Source: Spirochaetales bacterium (GTDB lineage Bacteria > Spirochaetota > Spirochaetia > Treponematales > UBA12059). Taken from it: DNA of 5,477 nt. Under the pieces are notes generated by a model, which saw only the letters and a list, made by a program, of their open reading frames with translations, was not told where the DNA came from and did no database searches. Where the stretch lies: assembly GCA_016938515.1 (NCBI GenBank), contig JAFGUM010000216.1:1-5477 (forward strand), given 5' to 3'. Position numbers and translations under genes: made by a program. Every line of letters begins with the position of its first letter. Position 1 is the first letter of the stretch. Below, piece after piece: positions 1 to 5,477 of this stretch.

Positions 1-228
1 AGGCGATTCAAACAGCTCAAGCTGTGATAGTGGCAGGAGACGCTCCGCCGACTTGTTTACCAGGATGGGAACATGATCCTCATCGCACACGACGATGCCA
101 TCCATCATCGAATCCAGTACCGCATCAAGCCGTTCGTTTTCATCCGCCAGCACCCGAAGCAGTCCGCGGATGGATTCTTCATTCATCCGCGGTACTTTCT
201 CCATGGCGCGCTCTAGAAATTTTCTCAT
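1..228 (-). CDS. PAS-domain sensor protein, probable histidine kinase (N-terminal 76 codons, cut by the left edge)
   Basis: Only the first 76 codons are present. Translation gives a helical, charged N-terminus (MRKFLERAMEKVPRMNEES), then a coiled-coil-like linker around residues 22-40 (LADENERLDAVLDSM). From about residue 41 comes a PAS-type start (DGIVVCDEDHVPILVNKSAE), with the usual 'what do I know, N-x-x-A-E' pattern of PAS domains in sensor kinases. No signal peptide or membrane helix appears in this part, so the sensor is probably cytoplasmic. The ATG at 228 overlaps the TGA stop of the preceding gene as ATGA, which points to translational coupling and supports this start; internal ATGs at codons 9 and 15 are alternatives. 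The kinase core (H-box, ATPase) lies outside the window, so 'histidine kinase' is inferred from the PAS type and from a remembered AtoS-like gene at the same place in Treponema. It could instead be a diguanylate cyclase or another PAS protein. Confidence 0.72.
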   Translation of the reverse strand, partial: MRKFLERAMEKVPRMNEESIRGLLRVLADENERLDAVLDSMMDGIVVCDEDHVPILVNKSAERLLPLSQLELFESP

Positions 229-1502
229 ACTGTCGGTGTCCCGTATATGAACGCGTCCGCCAGCCTTTCTGTCAGCGCGACGGGTTGCAGGTTGTACGAC
301 GAGTAGCGCAGCAGGGCATCTCTGGCCAGCGCCGCGTACAGCTCCGCAGTGCGTATGGTCTCTAGTCCCGCGCCTTTCTCGCGCGCAAGACGTACGAACA
401 CCGCGCCTGTCTCATCGAGGAAGGCTGGAAAAGTCCACGCGCTCGCCTCGTCACCGCCACCAAAGTTAGACGTCCCTGCCACCACTTCGGCGATGACTTT
501 CCTGACACTCGCGCCAGATTCAGCCAAGGCGATGAGGGGAAGATCGCTAAAACCTCGTAGTGTACCAGCAGCGGCGACAATAGCAGCCGCGTAGGAGCGC
601 GCGAATTCTGCTATAGCCAAGGTAGATGCGGCCCTGTAAGCCGAAACGTAACTCGCCACGCTATCCGCGGTAGATTCTCTGTCCTTGAATATGCGCTCGA
701 TTACGCTCCTGGCGTCGGTGCTGGACCGTTGTATAAAGCGGTAGCGCCGTACTCTTGACAGTATGGTGGGAATTATCGCCGATCGCCGACTCGTAGTAAG
801 CACGAATACCGCGTGCAGGGGTGGCTCTTCCAGTATCTTGAGCAGGGCGTTGCGGGACGCATCAAGCATACGGTCGGCGTGTTCTATTATGATGGTCTTG
901 CGCCTGCCGTACGGCTTCAGGCGCGCCCAGAATTCCATCGATCGGATCTGGAACACCGGCGTTGCCGTGGGTAGCATGTCTTCCAGTTTCGCGCAGACCC
1001 CCAGTAGTTTGCTTGCCTCTTTTGCCGCCGCCGCGTCTGTGTGTGTGCCAGTTTCCACAGGTGCGCAGGCGTCTATCCCTTCGAGTACCGAACGGACGAG
1101 GGGCAATGCCTTGGCCAGGCGACCTTCTTCCCCCGAGTACAGATCTGCGTCGAAGCGCCTGACGAGTTTTCTGGCTGCCCGGATAAAGAAATAACGCGAA
1201 GCGGACCCCGGTGCTGTTTCCATCATGCGGGCGCCTATGGCGAGTTCTTCCCTGAACGACTTTGGCCCCACCAGCATGATGTCCTGGTGTACCAGGGCCC
1301 GGTGCCTCGCGCACTGCGGGCACGCGCAGTTCCACGCTGCCTCCCTCTCGCACGAGAGCACCCGGGCAAGTTCCAGCGCGGTACTCAGCTTGGCAGACAG
1401 TGGAGGGCCGTCGAACAGCAACGAACCGGGTAGTTCATCCCGCTCTACATCTCTGCGCAGACACGAACAAGCCTCGGCCTGTCCGAGAATATTCTCGAAC
1501 AC
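225..1502 (-). CDS. holB: DNA polymerase III clamp-loader delta'-like subunit (AAA+ fold, HolB/DnaX family)
   Basis: The 425-residue product is probably the delta' subunit that helps load the beta sliding clamp in the cytoplasm. It starts FENILGQ, as clamp-loader ATPases do. Seen in order: a degenerate P-loop at residues 32-40 (GPPLSAKLS, Lys38 kept but the second and third glycines lost); a Cys cluster C51, C59, C61, C64 resembling the zinc site of DnaX/delta'; HQDIMLV at 72-78 (the HPD region); a Walker-B-like IIIEHADRM at 204-212; NALLKILEEPP at 218-228; and sensor/SRC-like TTSRRSAIIPTILSR at 236-250. The damaged P-loop argues for delta' rather than the ATP-hydrolysing tau/gamma subunit. 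About 100 residues (82-178) between the zinc site and Walker B have no counterpart in E. coli delta' (334 residues) and explain most of the extra length. The start is GTG at 1502, five bases after the cvpA stop, with only a weak GAG before it; the frame is open further upstream, but this start matches the family N-terminus. Confidence 0.85.
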   Translation of the reverse strand: MFENILGQAEACSCLRRDVERDELPGSLLFDGPPLSAKLSTALELARVLSCEREAAWNCACPQCARHRALVHQDIMLVGPKSFREELAIGARMMETAPGSASRYFFIRAARKLVRRFDADLYSGEEGRLAKALPLVRSVLEGIDACAPVETGTHTDAAAAKEASKLLGVCAKLEDMLPTATPVFQIRSMEFWARLKPYGRRKTIIIEHADRMLDASRNALLKILEEPPLHAVFVLTTSRRSAIIPTILSRVRRYRFIQRSSTDARSVIERIFKDRESTADSVASYVSAYRAASTLAIAEFARSYAAAIVAAAGTLRGFSDLPLIALAESGASVRKVIAEVVAGTSNFGGGDEASAWTFPAFLDETGAVFVRLAREKGAGLETIRTAELYAALARDALLRYSSYNLQPVALTERLADAFIYGTPTV

Positions 1503-1507
1503 GCGCT

Positions 1508-2011
1508 CTACACCGTCGCTCGAACCGCGTATGAGATCAGGGCTGTTGCTTCCTGCACCGGTATCCGCTCGGCTACGATTGGTATGAGCGTTCTCGCTAT
1601 GAAGCTACCGTCAAGCAGGGATGTTACATCCACGAGCGGCTGATAGTAGAGCACCATCACGATTATTGCTGATATGAGCACGCCTTCTACAGCCCCGAAA
1701 AGCAACCCGAACACACGGTCGAGTACGTCAAGATTAAGGTTTTCAAGGACACTGCGAAGCGAGCGTTCTATTATCTTTACGACGATAAACACCACGGCAA
1801 ACGCCACTATGAAACCCACGACCGGTTCGAATCCACCAAGTTCCATCATCTGGGATAGTAGCGCTCCTACCTGGCGGTAGAAGAACACTCCCGACAACAA
1901 TCCCCCTACGAGGGCCGCCGCGGATAGCACCTCTCCAATGATGCCCTTGAACCAGCACCGAAGCGCGGCAATGGCGATGATTCCGATCAGAATGTAATCA
2001 AGCGTATTCAT
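1508..2011 (-). CDS. cvpA: CvpA family inner-membrane protein
   Basis: A 167-residue, very hydrophobic protein with four predicted membrane helices at about residues 5-20, 27-45, 63-81 and 101-122, and a short polar tail. Family traits are the early Asp (D5), the KGIIGEVLS segment after helix 1 (22-30), the charged loop KIIERSLRSVLENLNLDVLDR (79-99), and the glycine-spaced FGLLFGAVEG (101-110) entering helix 4. CvpA proteins were named for colicin V production in E. coli and are linked to envelope stress and cell-surface functions; the molecular activity is not well defined. The ATG at 2011 has a good Shine-Dalgarno, AAAGGGG at 2027-2021, nine bases upstream. The gene lies 18 bases after murG and 5 bases before the clamp-loader gene, so it is co-transcribed. 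Length is normal for the family. Confidence 0.88.
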   Translation of the reverse strand: MNTLDYILIGIIAIAALRCWFKGIIGEVLSAAALVGGLLSGVFFYRQVGALLSQMMELGGFEPVVGFIVAFAVVFIVVKIIERSLRSVLENLNLDVLDRVFGLLFGAVEGVLISAIIVMVLYYQPLVDVTSLLDGSFIARTLIPIVAERIPVQEATALISYAVRATV

Positions 2012-2029
2012 GGCATTATGCCCCTTTCC

Positions 2030-3139
2030 CTATGCAACGATGCTTCCTGTTGAGTTTATCCTGTCCAGTATGAGGCTGGTGATGGTGCTCGCGGCGTCTG
2101 ACCTGAGTACTGAGCGGGCTCGCTCCGCCATGGCAAGCCGTTTCTCCCGCGAGGACAGCAACGGTAGCAGCGCCCCCAGAAGCGTAGCCGGATTCGCGTC
2201 GGCTCCCGTCAGGCAAATCGCCGCCCCTGCTCTTGCCAGCGTCTCGGCGTTCTCTACCTGATCCCCGCGACTACCCGCCCCGGCAAGAGGAACGAGTATC
2301 ATCGCAGTGCCCGAAGCAGCACCTTCCACGGTTGTACCGGCGCCGGCTCGACCAACTATAACGTCCGCGGCAGCGAGAAGATCGGCCATCTGCTCGCGAA
2401 CATACTCAAACCCCCGATAGCCTGGGTCGTCTGGCCTGCATGGCGTGTTTCCGGGACCAAGCTGGTGGGCGACGACAGCCTTGCCCGCCAGTTCGGGCAG
2501 GATGGCCGCAACGAGTTCGTTTATCTGCCTGGCGCCCTGGCTCCCCCCGAGTACCAGCACCAGCGGCAGTGCCGGGCTGAAGCCCAGCCACGCGCGCCCG
2601 GCATCAGCGTTTCCATTGGCAATTGCCTGGCGTACCGGGTTGCCGGTAACCGTAGCGCGGGCGCGCTGATAATCCGTCAGAAAACCGAGCGTCGCTTCCC
2701 AGCTTACCAGGATGCGCTCCGCGCGCCTGGCGTTTATCCGCGTCGCCAGCCCCGGTGAGACGTCGGACTCGTGCGTGAAAACTGGAATCCCGAGGGATGC
2801 CGCGGCAAGGCAGGGCGGCACGCTGACGTATCCTCCCTTGGAAAAGAGCAGCACAGGTTTGTGCGCGCGCAGTAGTCGTCTCGCGGCGACGTAGCCGGCA
2901 GCGACCTTGAACGCGTCGGTTACGTTGCGCAGCGACATTGATCGCCTGAGCTTGCCCGAGGGTATCGCGTAGAACTCAACGCCAGCCGCTTCGACCGCGG
3001 ATCGTTCGACCTCCTTGCCGGAGCCTATCCATATGATGGTACCGCTCCAGCGCTCGCGTAGCTTCTCTATAACTGCCAAGCCTGGATAGACGTGTCCTCC
3101 CGTGCCACCACCGGTAAACGCTATGCATGTATCGCTCAT
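2030..3139 (-). CDS. murG: MurG, UDP-N-acetylglucosamine--MurNAc-(pentapeptide) pyrophosphoryl-undecaprenol GlcNAc transferase
   Basis: A 369-residue GT-B glycosyltransferase that adds GlcNAc from UDP-GlcNAc to lipid I to form lipid II, on the inner face of the cytoplasmic membrane. All hallmark motifs are visible: G-loop 1 TGGGTGGHVYPGLA (9-22), G-loop 2 FSKGGYVSVP (99-108), HESDVSPGL (123-131, where E. coli has HEQN), GNPVR (166-170), G-loop 3 LGGSQGAR (197-204), the nucleotide-binding RAGAGTTVEGAA (264-275, with Glu272 at the ribose-binding position) and DQVENA (293-298, Gln294 and Asn297). Length is close to E. coli MurG (355). The HESD variant is known to me from other MurG proteins and does not suggest loss of function. 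The ATG at 3139 lies 10 bases after the pgi stop; the ribosome site is weak (GTGAG-like, overlapping that stop), so translation may depend on coupling to pgi. The C-terminus is intact. Confidence 0.97.
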   Translation of the reverse strand: MSDTCIAFTGGGTGGHVYPGLAVIEKLRERWSGTIIWIGSGKEVERSAVEAAGVEFYAIPSGKLRRSMSLRNVTDAFKVAAGYVAARRLLRAHKPVLLFSKGGYVSVPPCLAAASLGIPVFTHESDVSPGLATRINARRAERILVSWEATLGFLTDYQRARATVTGNPVRQAIANGNADAGRAWLGFSPALPLVLVLGGSQGARQINELVAAILPELAGKAVVAHQLGPGNTPCRPDDPGYRGFEYVREQMADLLAAADVIVGRAGAGTTVEGAASGTAMILVPLAGAGSRGDQVENAETLARAGAAICLTGADANPATLLGALLPLLSSREKRLAMAERARSVLRSDAASTITSLILDRINSTGSIVA

Positions 3140-3149
3140 TGCGCATCAC

Positions 3150-4730
3150 TCACAGCGCGCCCAAAAGCTTAGCGTACGCGGCGAGCGCCGGGTCGGATGG
3201 GCCGCTCGCTGACAGCACCGTTGACGTAAGTTTCTTGCCGAGCTGCACACCCTCCTGGTCGAACGAATTGATATTCCAGGCAAACCCCTGGAACATCACC
3301 TTGTTTTCATAGTGGGCGAGCAGAGCGCCCAACGATCGCGGGTTCAGCTCGTCCGCTACGAGCAGCGTCGATGGGCGACCTCCGTAAAAGCGTTTGTTTG
3401 AGTCTGCATCATCTTTGCCAAGGGCAAAGGCGACTATCTGCGCCGCCAGGTTGGCGTTGAGGGTGCGGCGCGAAGTGGCGCCGTTGTATTCGGGATCAAA
3501 GGCTGACTGGTTGTTCCTGAAACCGATAAACTGGAGCGGAACAATGTCTGTTCCCTGATGCAAAAGCTGGTAGAACGAGTGCTGACCGTTGGTGCCGGGC
3601 TCCCCGAACACTACTGGTCCAGAAGGCAGGGGCAGAGGCTTGCCGTTCCTGTCAACGCTCTTGCCGTTGGATTCCATGTCAAGCTGCTGCAGATGCGCAG
3701 GAAACCTCGACAGCGCCTGCGAGTAGGGTAGAACCGCCACCGCTGGACGGCCGAGGACGTTGCGTTGGTACACGCCGAGCATCGCGTCCAGCAGCGCGGC
3801 ATTTTTCCTGATTTCAGGTTCCAGCGCGAGGGTGTCCGCTTCAGCAGCCCCTTCCAGCAGCGCCGTGAAGGTTTGTGGCCCGAGCGCAATTGACAAGATA
3901 ACGCCGCCTACTGCGCTCGTCGCGCTGTATCGGCCGCCTATGTAGTCATCGATATAGAATGAGTCAAGATACCCTGGATTACCCGCCAGCGGGCTTGTCT
4001 CGCTGGTTACCGCGACTATGTGCCTGGCCGCGTCAACGGTTCCGGACCTGGTAAGCCACGAGCGAACGAGCGCCTCGTTGGCGAGCGTCTCCAGCGTGGT
4101 GCCACTCTTTGATACGAGTATGAACAGGCTTGTTTCAGGGTCCAGCTTTGCCAGGATGCCATTGGCGTCGTCGGGATCAACGTTGCTGATGAATGATGCT
4201 TCCAGAGCCAGAAGCCCCTGCTCGCGCGCCCACAGCTCCAGAGCCAGGTACAACGCACGTGGCCCCAGATCCGAGCCTCCGATGCCTATCTGTACGACGC
4301 GTTCGAATCGCCTGCCGGTTGAGCCGACGATTTCACCAGTGCGCACGCGGTCGGCGAAGGTTGCTGCGCGGAGGCGCTCTCCTTCGTAAAAGGCTCTGTA
4401 GTCGCGCCCCTCCCTCACCACGGGCCCGCAGGGCGTTCCGCGAGCGCAATGGTGCAAAACCATGCGCTTTTCACCGATGTTCATCGTTTTGCCCGATACG
4501 GTGTCGCGATATTGGCCGATAAGGTCAAGCTCGCGAGAGGCGGTGGCCAGCAGATCTATCGCTTCATCGCTGACGTCCATCGCCGCGTACGAATACGAAA
4601 GGCTTCCGCCAGCGGCGATCGTCCGCTCGGCGATTCTATGGGGTGCAAGGAAATCGCGCAGGTTTTGCGCGGGTTGAGCGAGTATCGAGAGCCATACAGT
4701 CGTCTCGTCGATGCGTTTCCACGTGGTCAT
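3150..4730 (-). CDS. pgi: Glucose-6-phosphate isomerase
   Basis: A 526-residue cytoplasmic enzyme interconverting glucose-6-phosphate and fructose-6-phosphate in glycolysis and gluconeogenesis; fructose-6-phosphate also feeds UDP-GlcNAc synthesis. Seen in order: GIGGSDLGP (149-157), phosphate-binding SKSGTT (207-212), the signature DDYIGGRYSATSAVG (261-275) with Arg267, MESNGK (352-357) with the catalytic-base Glu353, the second signature FGEPGTNGQHSFYQLLHQG (375-393) with ring-opening His384, and GVQLGKK (494-500) with Lys499 at the conserved active-site lysine position. Every catalytic residue I can place is present and the length is typical of the family. The ATG at 4730 has a strong Shine-Dalgarno (AGGAGAAGGA, 4748-4739) eight bases upstream, which decides the start. 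It is the first gene of the minus-strand operon and sits 10 bases before murG. Confidence 0.98.
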   Translation of the reverse strand: MTTWKRIDETTVWLSILAQPAQNLRDFLAPHRIAERTIAAGGSLSYSYAAMDVSDEAIDLLATASRELDLIGQYRDTVSGKTMNIGEKRMVLHHCARGTPCGPVVREGRDYRAFYEGERLRAATFADRVRTGEIVGSTGRRFERVVQIGIGGSDLGPRALYLALELWAREQGLLALEASFISNVDPDDANGILAKLDPETSLFILVSKSGTTLETLANEALVRSWLTRSGTVDAARHIVAVTSETSPLAGNPGYLDSFYIDDYIGGRYSATSAVGGVILSIALGPQTFTALLEGAAEADTLALEPEIRKNAALLDAMLGVYQRNVLGRPAVAVLPYSQALSRFPAHLQQLDMESNGKSVDRNGKPLPLPSGPVVFGEPGTNGQHSFYQLLHQGTDIVPLQFIGFRNNQSAFDPEYNGATSRRTLNANLAAQIVAFALGKDDADSNKRFYGGRPSTLLVADELNPRSLGALLAHYENKVMFQGFAWNINSFDQEGVQLGKKLTSTVLSASGPSDPALAAYAKLLGAL

Positions 4731-4738
4731 GGTTGGAA

Positions 4739-4748
4739 TCCTTCTCCT
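4739..4748 (-). promoter_or_regulatory. Ribosome binding site of pgi
   Basis: The minus strand reads AGGAGAAGGA, ending eight bases before the ATG at 4730. It is the strongest Shine-Dalgarno in the window, contrasting with the weak sites before murG and the clamp-loader gene. Confidence 0.8.
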
Positions 4749-4756
4749 GGAATAGC

Positions 4757-4772
4757 CAGCCCGACGGGGCTG
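4757..4772 (-). other. Short hairpin in the pgi leader
   Basis: A perfect inverted repeat, CAGCCC and GGGCTG, with a four-base loop. It lies in the predicted 5' leader of pgi, eight bases upstream of the Shine-Dalgarno. There is no T run after it on either strand, so it is not a typical intrinsic terminator. It may stabilise the leader or be chance; it is the only clear hairpin I see in this leader. Confidence 0.4.
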
Positions 4773-4794
4773 TGTGTTTCATTTCGACACGTTT

Positions 4795-4823
4795 ATAGTA
4801 CGCCGTGGTGGTGCAATTTTCAA
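4795..4823 (-). promoter_or_regulatory. Candidate sigma-70 promoter for the pgi operon
   Basis: On the minus strand there is TTGAAA (4823-4818, five of six to TTGACA), a 17-base spacer, and TACTAT (4800-4795, four of six to TATAAT). Transcription would begin near 4788, giving a leader of about 57 bases before the pgi ATG. The optimal spacing and the position ahead of the first gene of the operon support it. An overlapping TATAAA (4797-4792) is an alternative -10 but has no well-spaced -35. Confidence 0.5.
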
Positions 4824-4850
4824 TAGCTCGCTTTGTCGTGACTAATTGGC

Positions 4851-4921
4851 CTGGCAATACCAGTCGACGCCATTCCTTGCCGCGGGACTGGTTTCTGTAC
4901 GAATGTGTTTCAGTCTGGTAT
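4851..4921. repeat. Short inverted repeats with an ACCAG/CTGGT core in the divergent control region
   Basis: ACCAGTC (4859-4865) is repeated in inverted form as GACTGGT (4886-4892), and ATACCAG (4857-4863) pairs with CTGGTAT (4915-4921). A smaller CTGG/CCAG palindrome spans 4851-4863. The copy at 4915-4921 overlaps the extended -10 of the plus-strand gene. They could be operator sites for a regulator of that gene, but such short repeats can arise by chance. Confidence 0.35.
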
Positions 4922-4924
4922 ACT
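4916..4924 (+). promoter_or_regulatory. Candidate extended -10 promoter for the PilZ-like gene
   Basis: TGGTATACT matches the extended -10 pattern TGnTATAAT, with five of six bases in the hexamer. No good -35 hexamer is seen at 16-18 bases upstream (TGTACG at 4896-4901 is poor), as is common for extended -10 promoters. Transcription would start near 4931, giving a leader of about 50 bases before the ATG at 4980. Confidence 0.5.
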
Positions 4925-4938
4925 CGTGTGTAGCTCGC

Positions 4939-4952
4939 CTTGCGCGGGCAAG
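4939..4952 (+). other. Short hairpin in the leader of the PilZ-like gene
   Basis: CTTGC and GCAAG flank a four-base loop (GCGG). A second weak stem, CAAAA/TTTTG at 4955-4967, follows directly. Both are in the predicted leader, just upstream of the GGGAG ribosome site. Neither resembles a known riboswitch class, including the c-di-GMP-I or -II aptamers; the leader is too short to hold one. Confidence 0.3.
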
Positions 4953-4968
4953 ATCAAAAATGTTTTGC

Positions 4969-4973
4969 GGGAG
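4969..4973 (+). promoter_or_regulatory. Ribosome binding site of the PilZ-like gene
   Basis: GGGAG stands six bases before the ATG at 4980 and decides this start; no other in-frame start with a ribosome site is seen near it. Confidence 0.65.
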
Positions 4974-4979
4974 TGTCGT

Positions 4980-5477
4980 ATGCCCAAGGTAGTAACGTTT
5001 ATAGAAAAGGAATTTATCCTTACCCAGGTGCAAAAAAACGCCAGCAGGGTTGTCGTCTTTGGCTCTGGCAAGAGCGTTGACGCTACCCTCAAGGGCTTTG
5101 ACAAGGAGTCGTTACGTCTGTCAACGACGCCCGCAGCGGCTGAATCGTTCGCCGCCTGGGATCCAGTGTCGGTTTTTCTTTCCTACCAGAGCCAGCGGCT
5201 CACGTTTCCCGGCAAGGTTAAAAAGATTCATGGCGGGGATATGGTAATTGGCCTGCCAGAGAATCTGATAAAAGCCCCGCAGCGTAAAGCAGTACGAGTC
5301 GAGCCTCCAAAAGATCTAACCCTCTCTTTTTTCATGCAGAACGAGCGCGTTCATATCGACTGTCCTGAGTCGAGCGAGTACTCTGAGCTGGAAATGCCGG
5401 CGCTGAGCGTCGGATTCGATACTGCTTCTATCCACGATCTCCTTGAGAGCTTCAGATCTATAGCGTCTACCATGTAC
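4980..5477 (+). CDS. PilZ-domain protein, YcgR-like c-di-GMP receptor (partial, cut by the right edge)
   Basis: An open frame of 166 codons with no stop before the right edge. It begins MPKVVTFIEKEFILTQVQ. Residues about 20-98 look like a beta-rich YcgR-type N-terminal domain (alternating strands such as SRVVVFGS, VSVFLSY, DMVIGLP). This is followed by APQRKAVRVEPP (99-110), which carries RxxxR (R102, R106) where the PilZ domain binds c-di-GMP: the typical 'QR-x-x-x-RV' junction between YcgR-N and PilZ. The second PilZ motif, D/N-x-S-x-x-G, is not clear in the visible part; LSVGFD at 142-147 is not a good match, so it may lie beyond the edge or be degenerate. Proteins of this type link c-di-GMP to motility or surface behaviour. 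No signal peptide or membrane helix is seen. The gene is divergent from pgi with its own promoter. The family call rests on one motif plus general layout. Confidence 0.6.
   Translation, partial: MPKVVTFIEKEFILTQVQKNASRVVVFGSGKSVDATLKGFDKESLRLSTTPAAAESFAAWDPVSVFLSYQSQRLTFPGKVKKIHGGDMVIGLPENLIKAPQRKAVRVEPPKDLTLSFFMQNERVHIDCPESSEYSELEMPALSVGFDTASIHDLLESFRSIASTMY

Noticed and set aside
24..365. Plus-strand open frame of 113 codons at the left end
   Set aside because: It runs antisense to both the sensor gene and the end of the clamp-loader gene, has no ribosome site, and its Pro/Arg/Cys-rich composition is that of a shadow frame.
1038..1047. (TG)5 tract as a phase-variation switch
   Set aside because: Five dinucleotide units are short for slippage-driven switching, and the gene is an expected essential replication function; kept only as a note on the insertion.
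862..1353. Minus-strand frame of 163 codons within the clamp-loader gene
   Set aside because: It is an out-of-frame reading of the same strand, rich in Arg and Gly with no recognisable domain; the main frame carries all family motifs.
4018..4389. Plus-strand frame of 123 codons opposite pgi
   Set aside because: Ser/Arg/Pro-rich shadow of a highly conserved pgi frame, without ribosome site or promoter.
4449..4826. Plus-strand frame of 125 codons across the pgi start and its promoter
   Set aside because: Antisense to pgi and to its leader and promoter; no domain is recognised and no ribosome site precedes it.
4731..4979. Possible sigma-54 or sigma-28 promoter or c-di-GMP riboswitch in the divergent region
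   Set aside because: No TGGCAC-N5-TTGC or TAAA-N15-GCCGATAA pattern was found on either strand, and the leaders (about 50-57 bases) are too short for a known c-di-GMP aptamer.
5061..5075. FGSGKS in the PilZ-like protein, which resembles part of a P-loop
   Set aside because: It lacks the full GxxxxGK[ST] spacing and no Walker B or other ATPase feature follows; it sits in a beta-rich domain.

Overview
The window reads as a piece of a bacterial chromosome with medium-high GC content and very dense coding. The most likely source is a spirochaete of the Treponema/Spirochaeta group. This rests on gene order: murG, then cvpA, then a clamp-loader-like gene, then a PAS-type sensor kinase. From memory this resembles the tp0523-tp0519 region of Treponema pallidum, but I could not check it. 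The individual proteins do not prove the lineage. I see no mobile element, CRISPR array, tRNA or rRNA.

Most of the window (4730 down to 1) is one minus-strand gene train. In order of transcription it holds pgi (glucose-6-phosphate isomerase, 4730-3150), murG (lipid II-forming glycosyltransferase, 3139-2030), cvpA (four-helix membrane protein, 2011-1508), a clamp-loader delta'-like gene (1502-225, GTG start) and the first 76 codons of a PAS-domain sensor protein, probably a histidine kinase (228 to the left edge). The gaps are 10, 18 and 5 bases, and the last junction is a 4-base ATGA overlap. I see no terminator between the genes, so the whole set is probably one operon. A candidate sigma-70 promoter (TTGAAA, 17 bases, TACTAT) lies upstream of pgi, followed by a short hairpin and a strong Shine-Dalgarno.

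A 249-base divergent intergenic region (4731-4979) separates this operon from a plus-strand gene starting at 4980, which runs off the right edge. Its product looks like a PilZ/YcgR-type c-di-GMP receptor: an N-terminal beta-rich domain followed by an RxxxR motif. It has its own extended -10 promoter (TGGTATACT). The intergenic region also carries short inverted repeats with an ACCAG/CTGGT core, one of which overlaps that -10 element.

Functionally, the operon joins sugar phosphate supply (Pgi makes fructose-6-phosphate, the precursor of UDP-GlcNAc), use of UDP-GlcNAc in peptidoglycan (MurG), a membrane protein, a replication clamp-loader subunit and a sensor. This is a growth-linked housekeeping cluster rather than an obviously new system. 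The least ordinary items are a roughly 100-residue insertion inside the delta'-like ATPase fold, the translational coupling of the sensor to that gene, and the divergent PilZ gene with its repeat-bearing control region.
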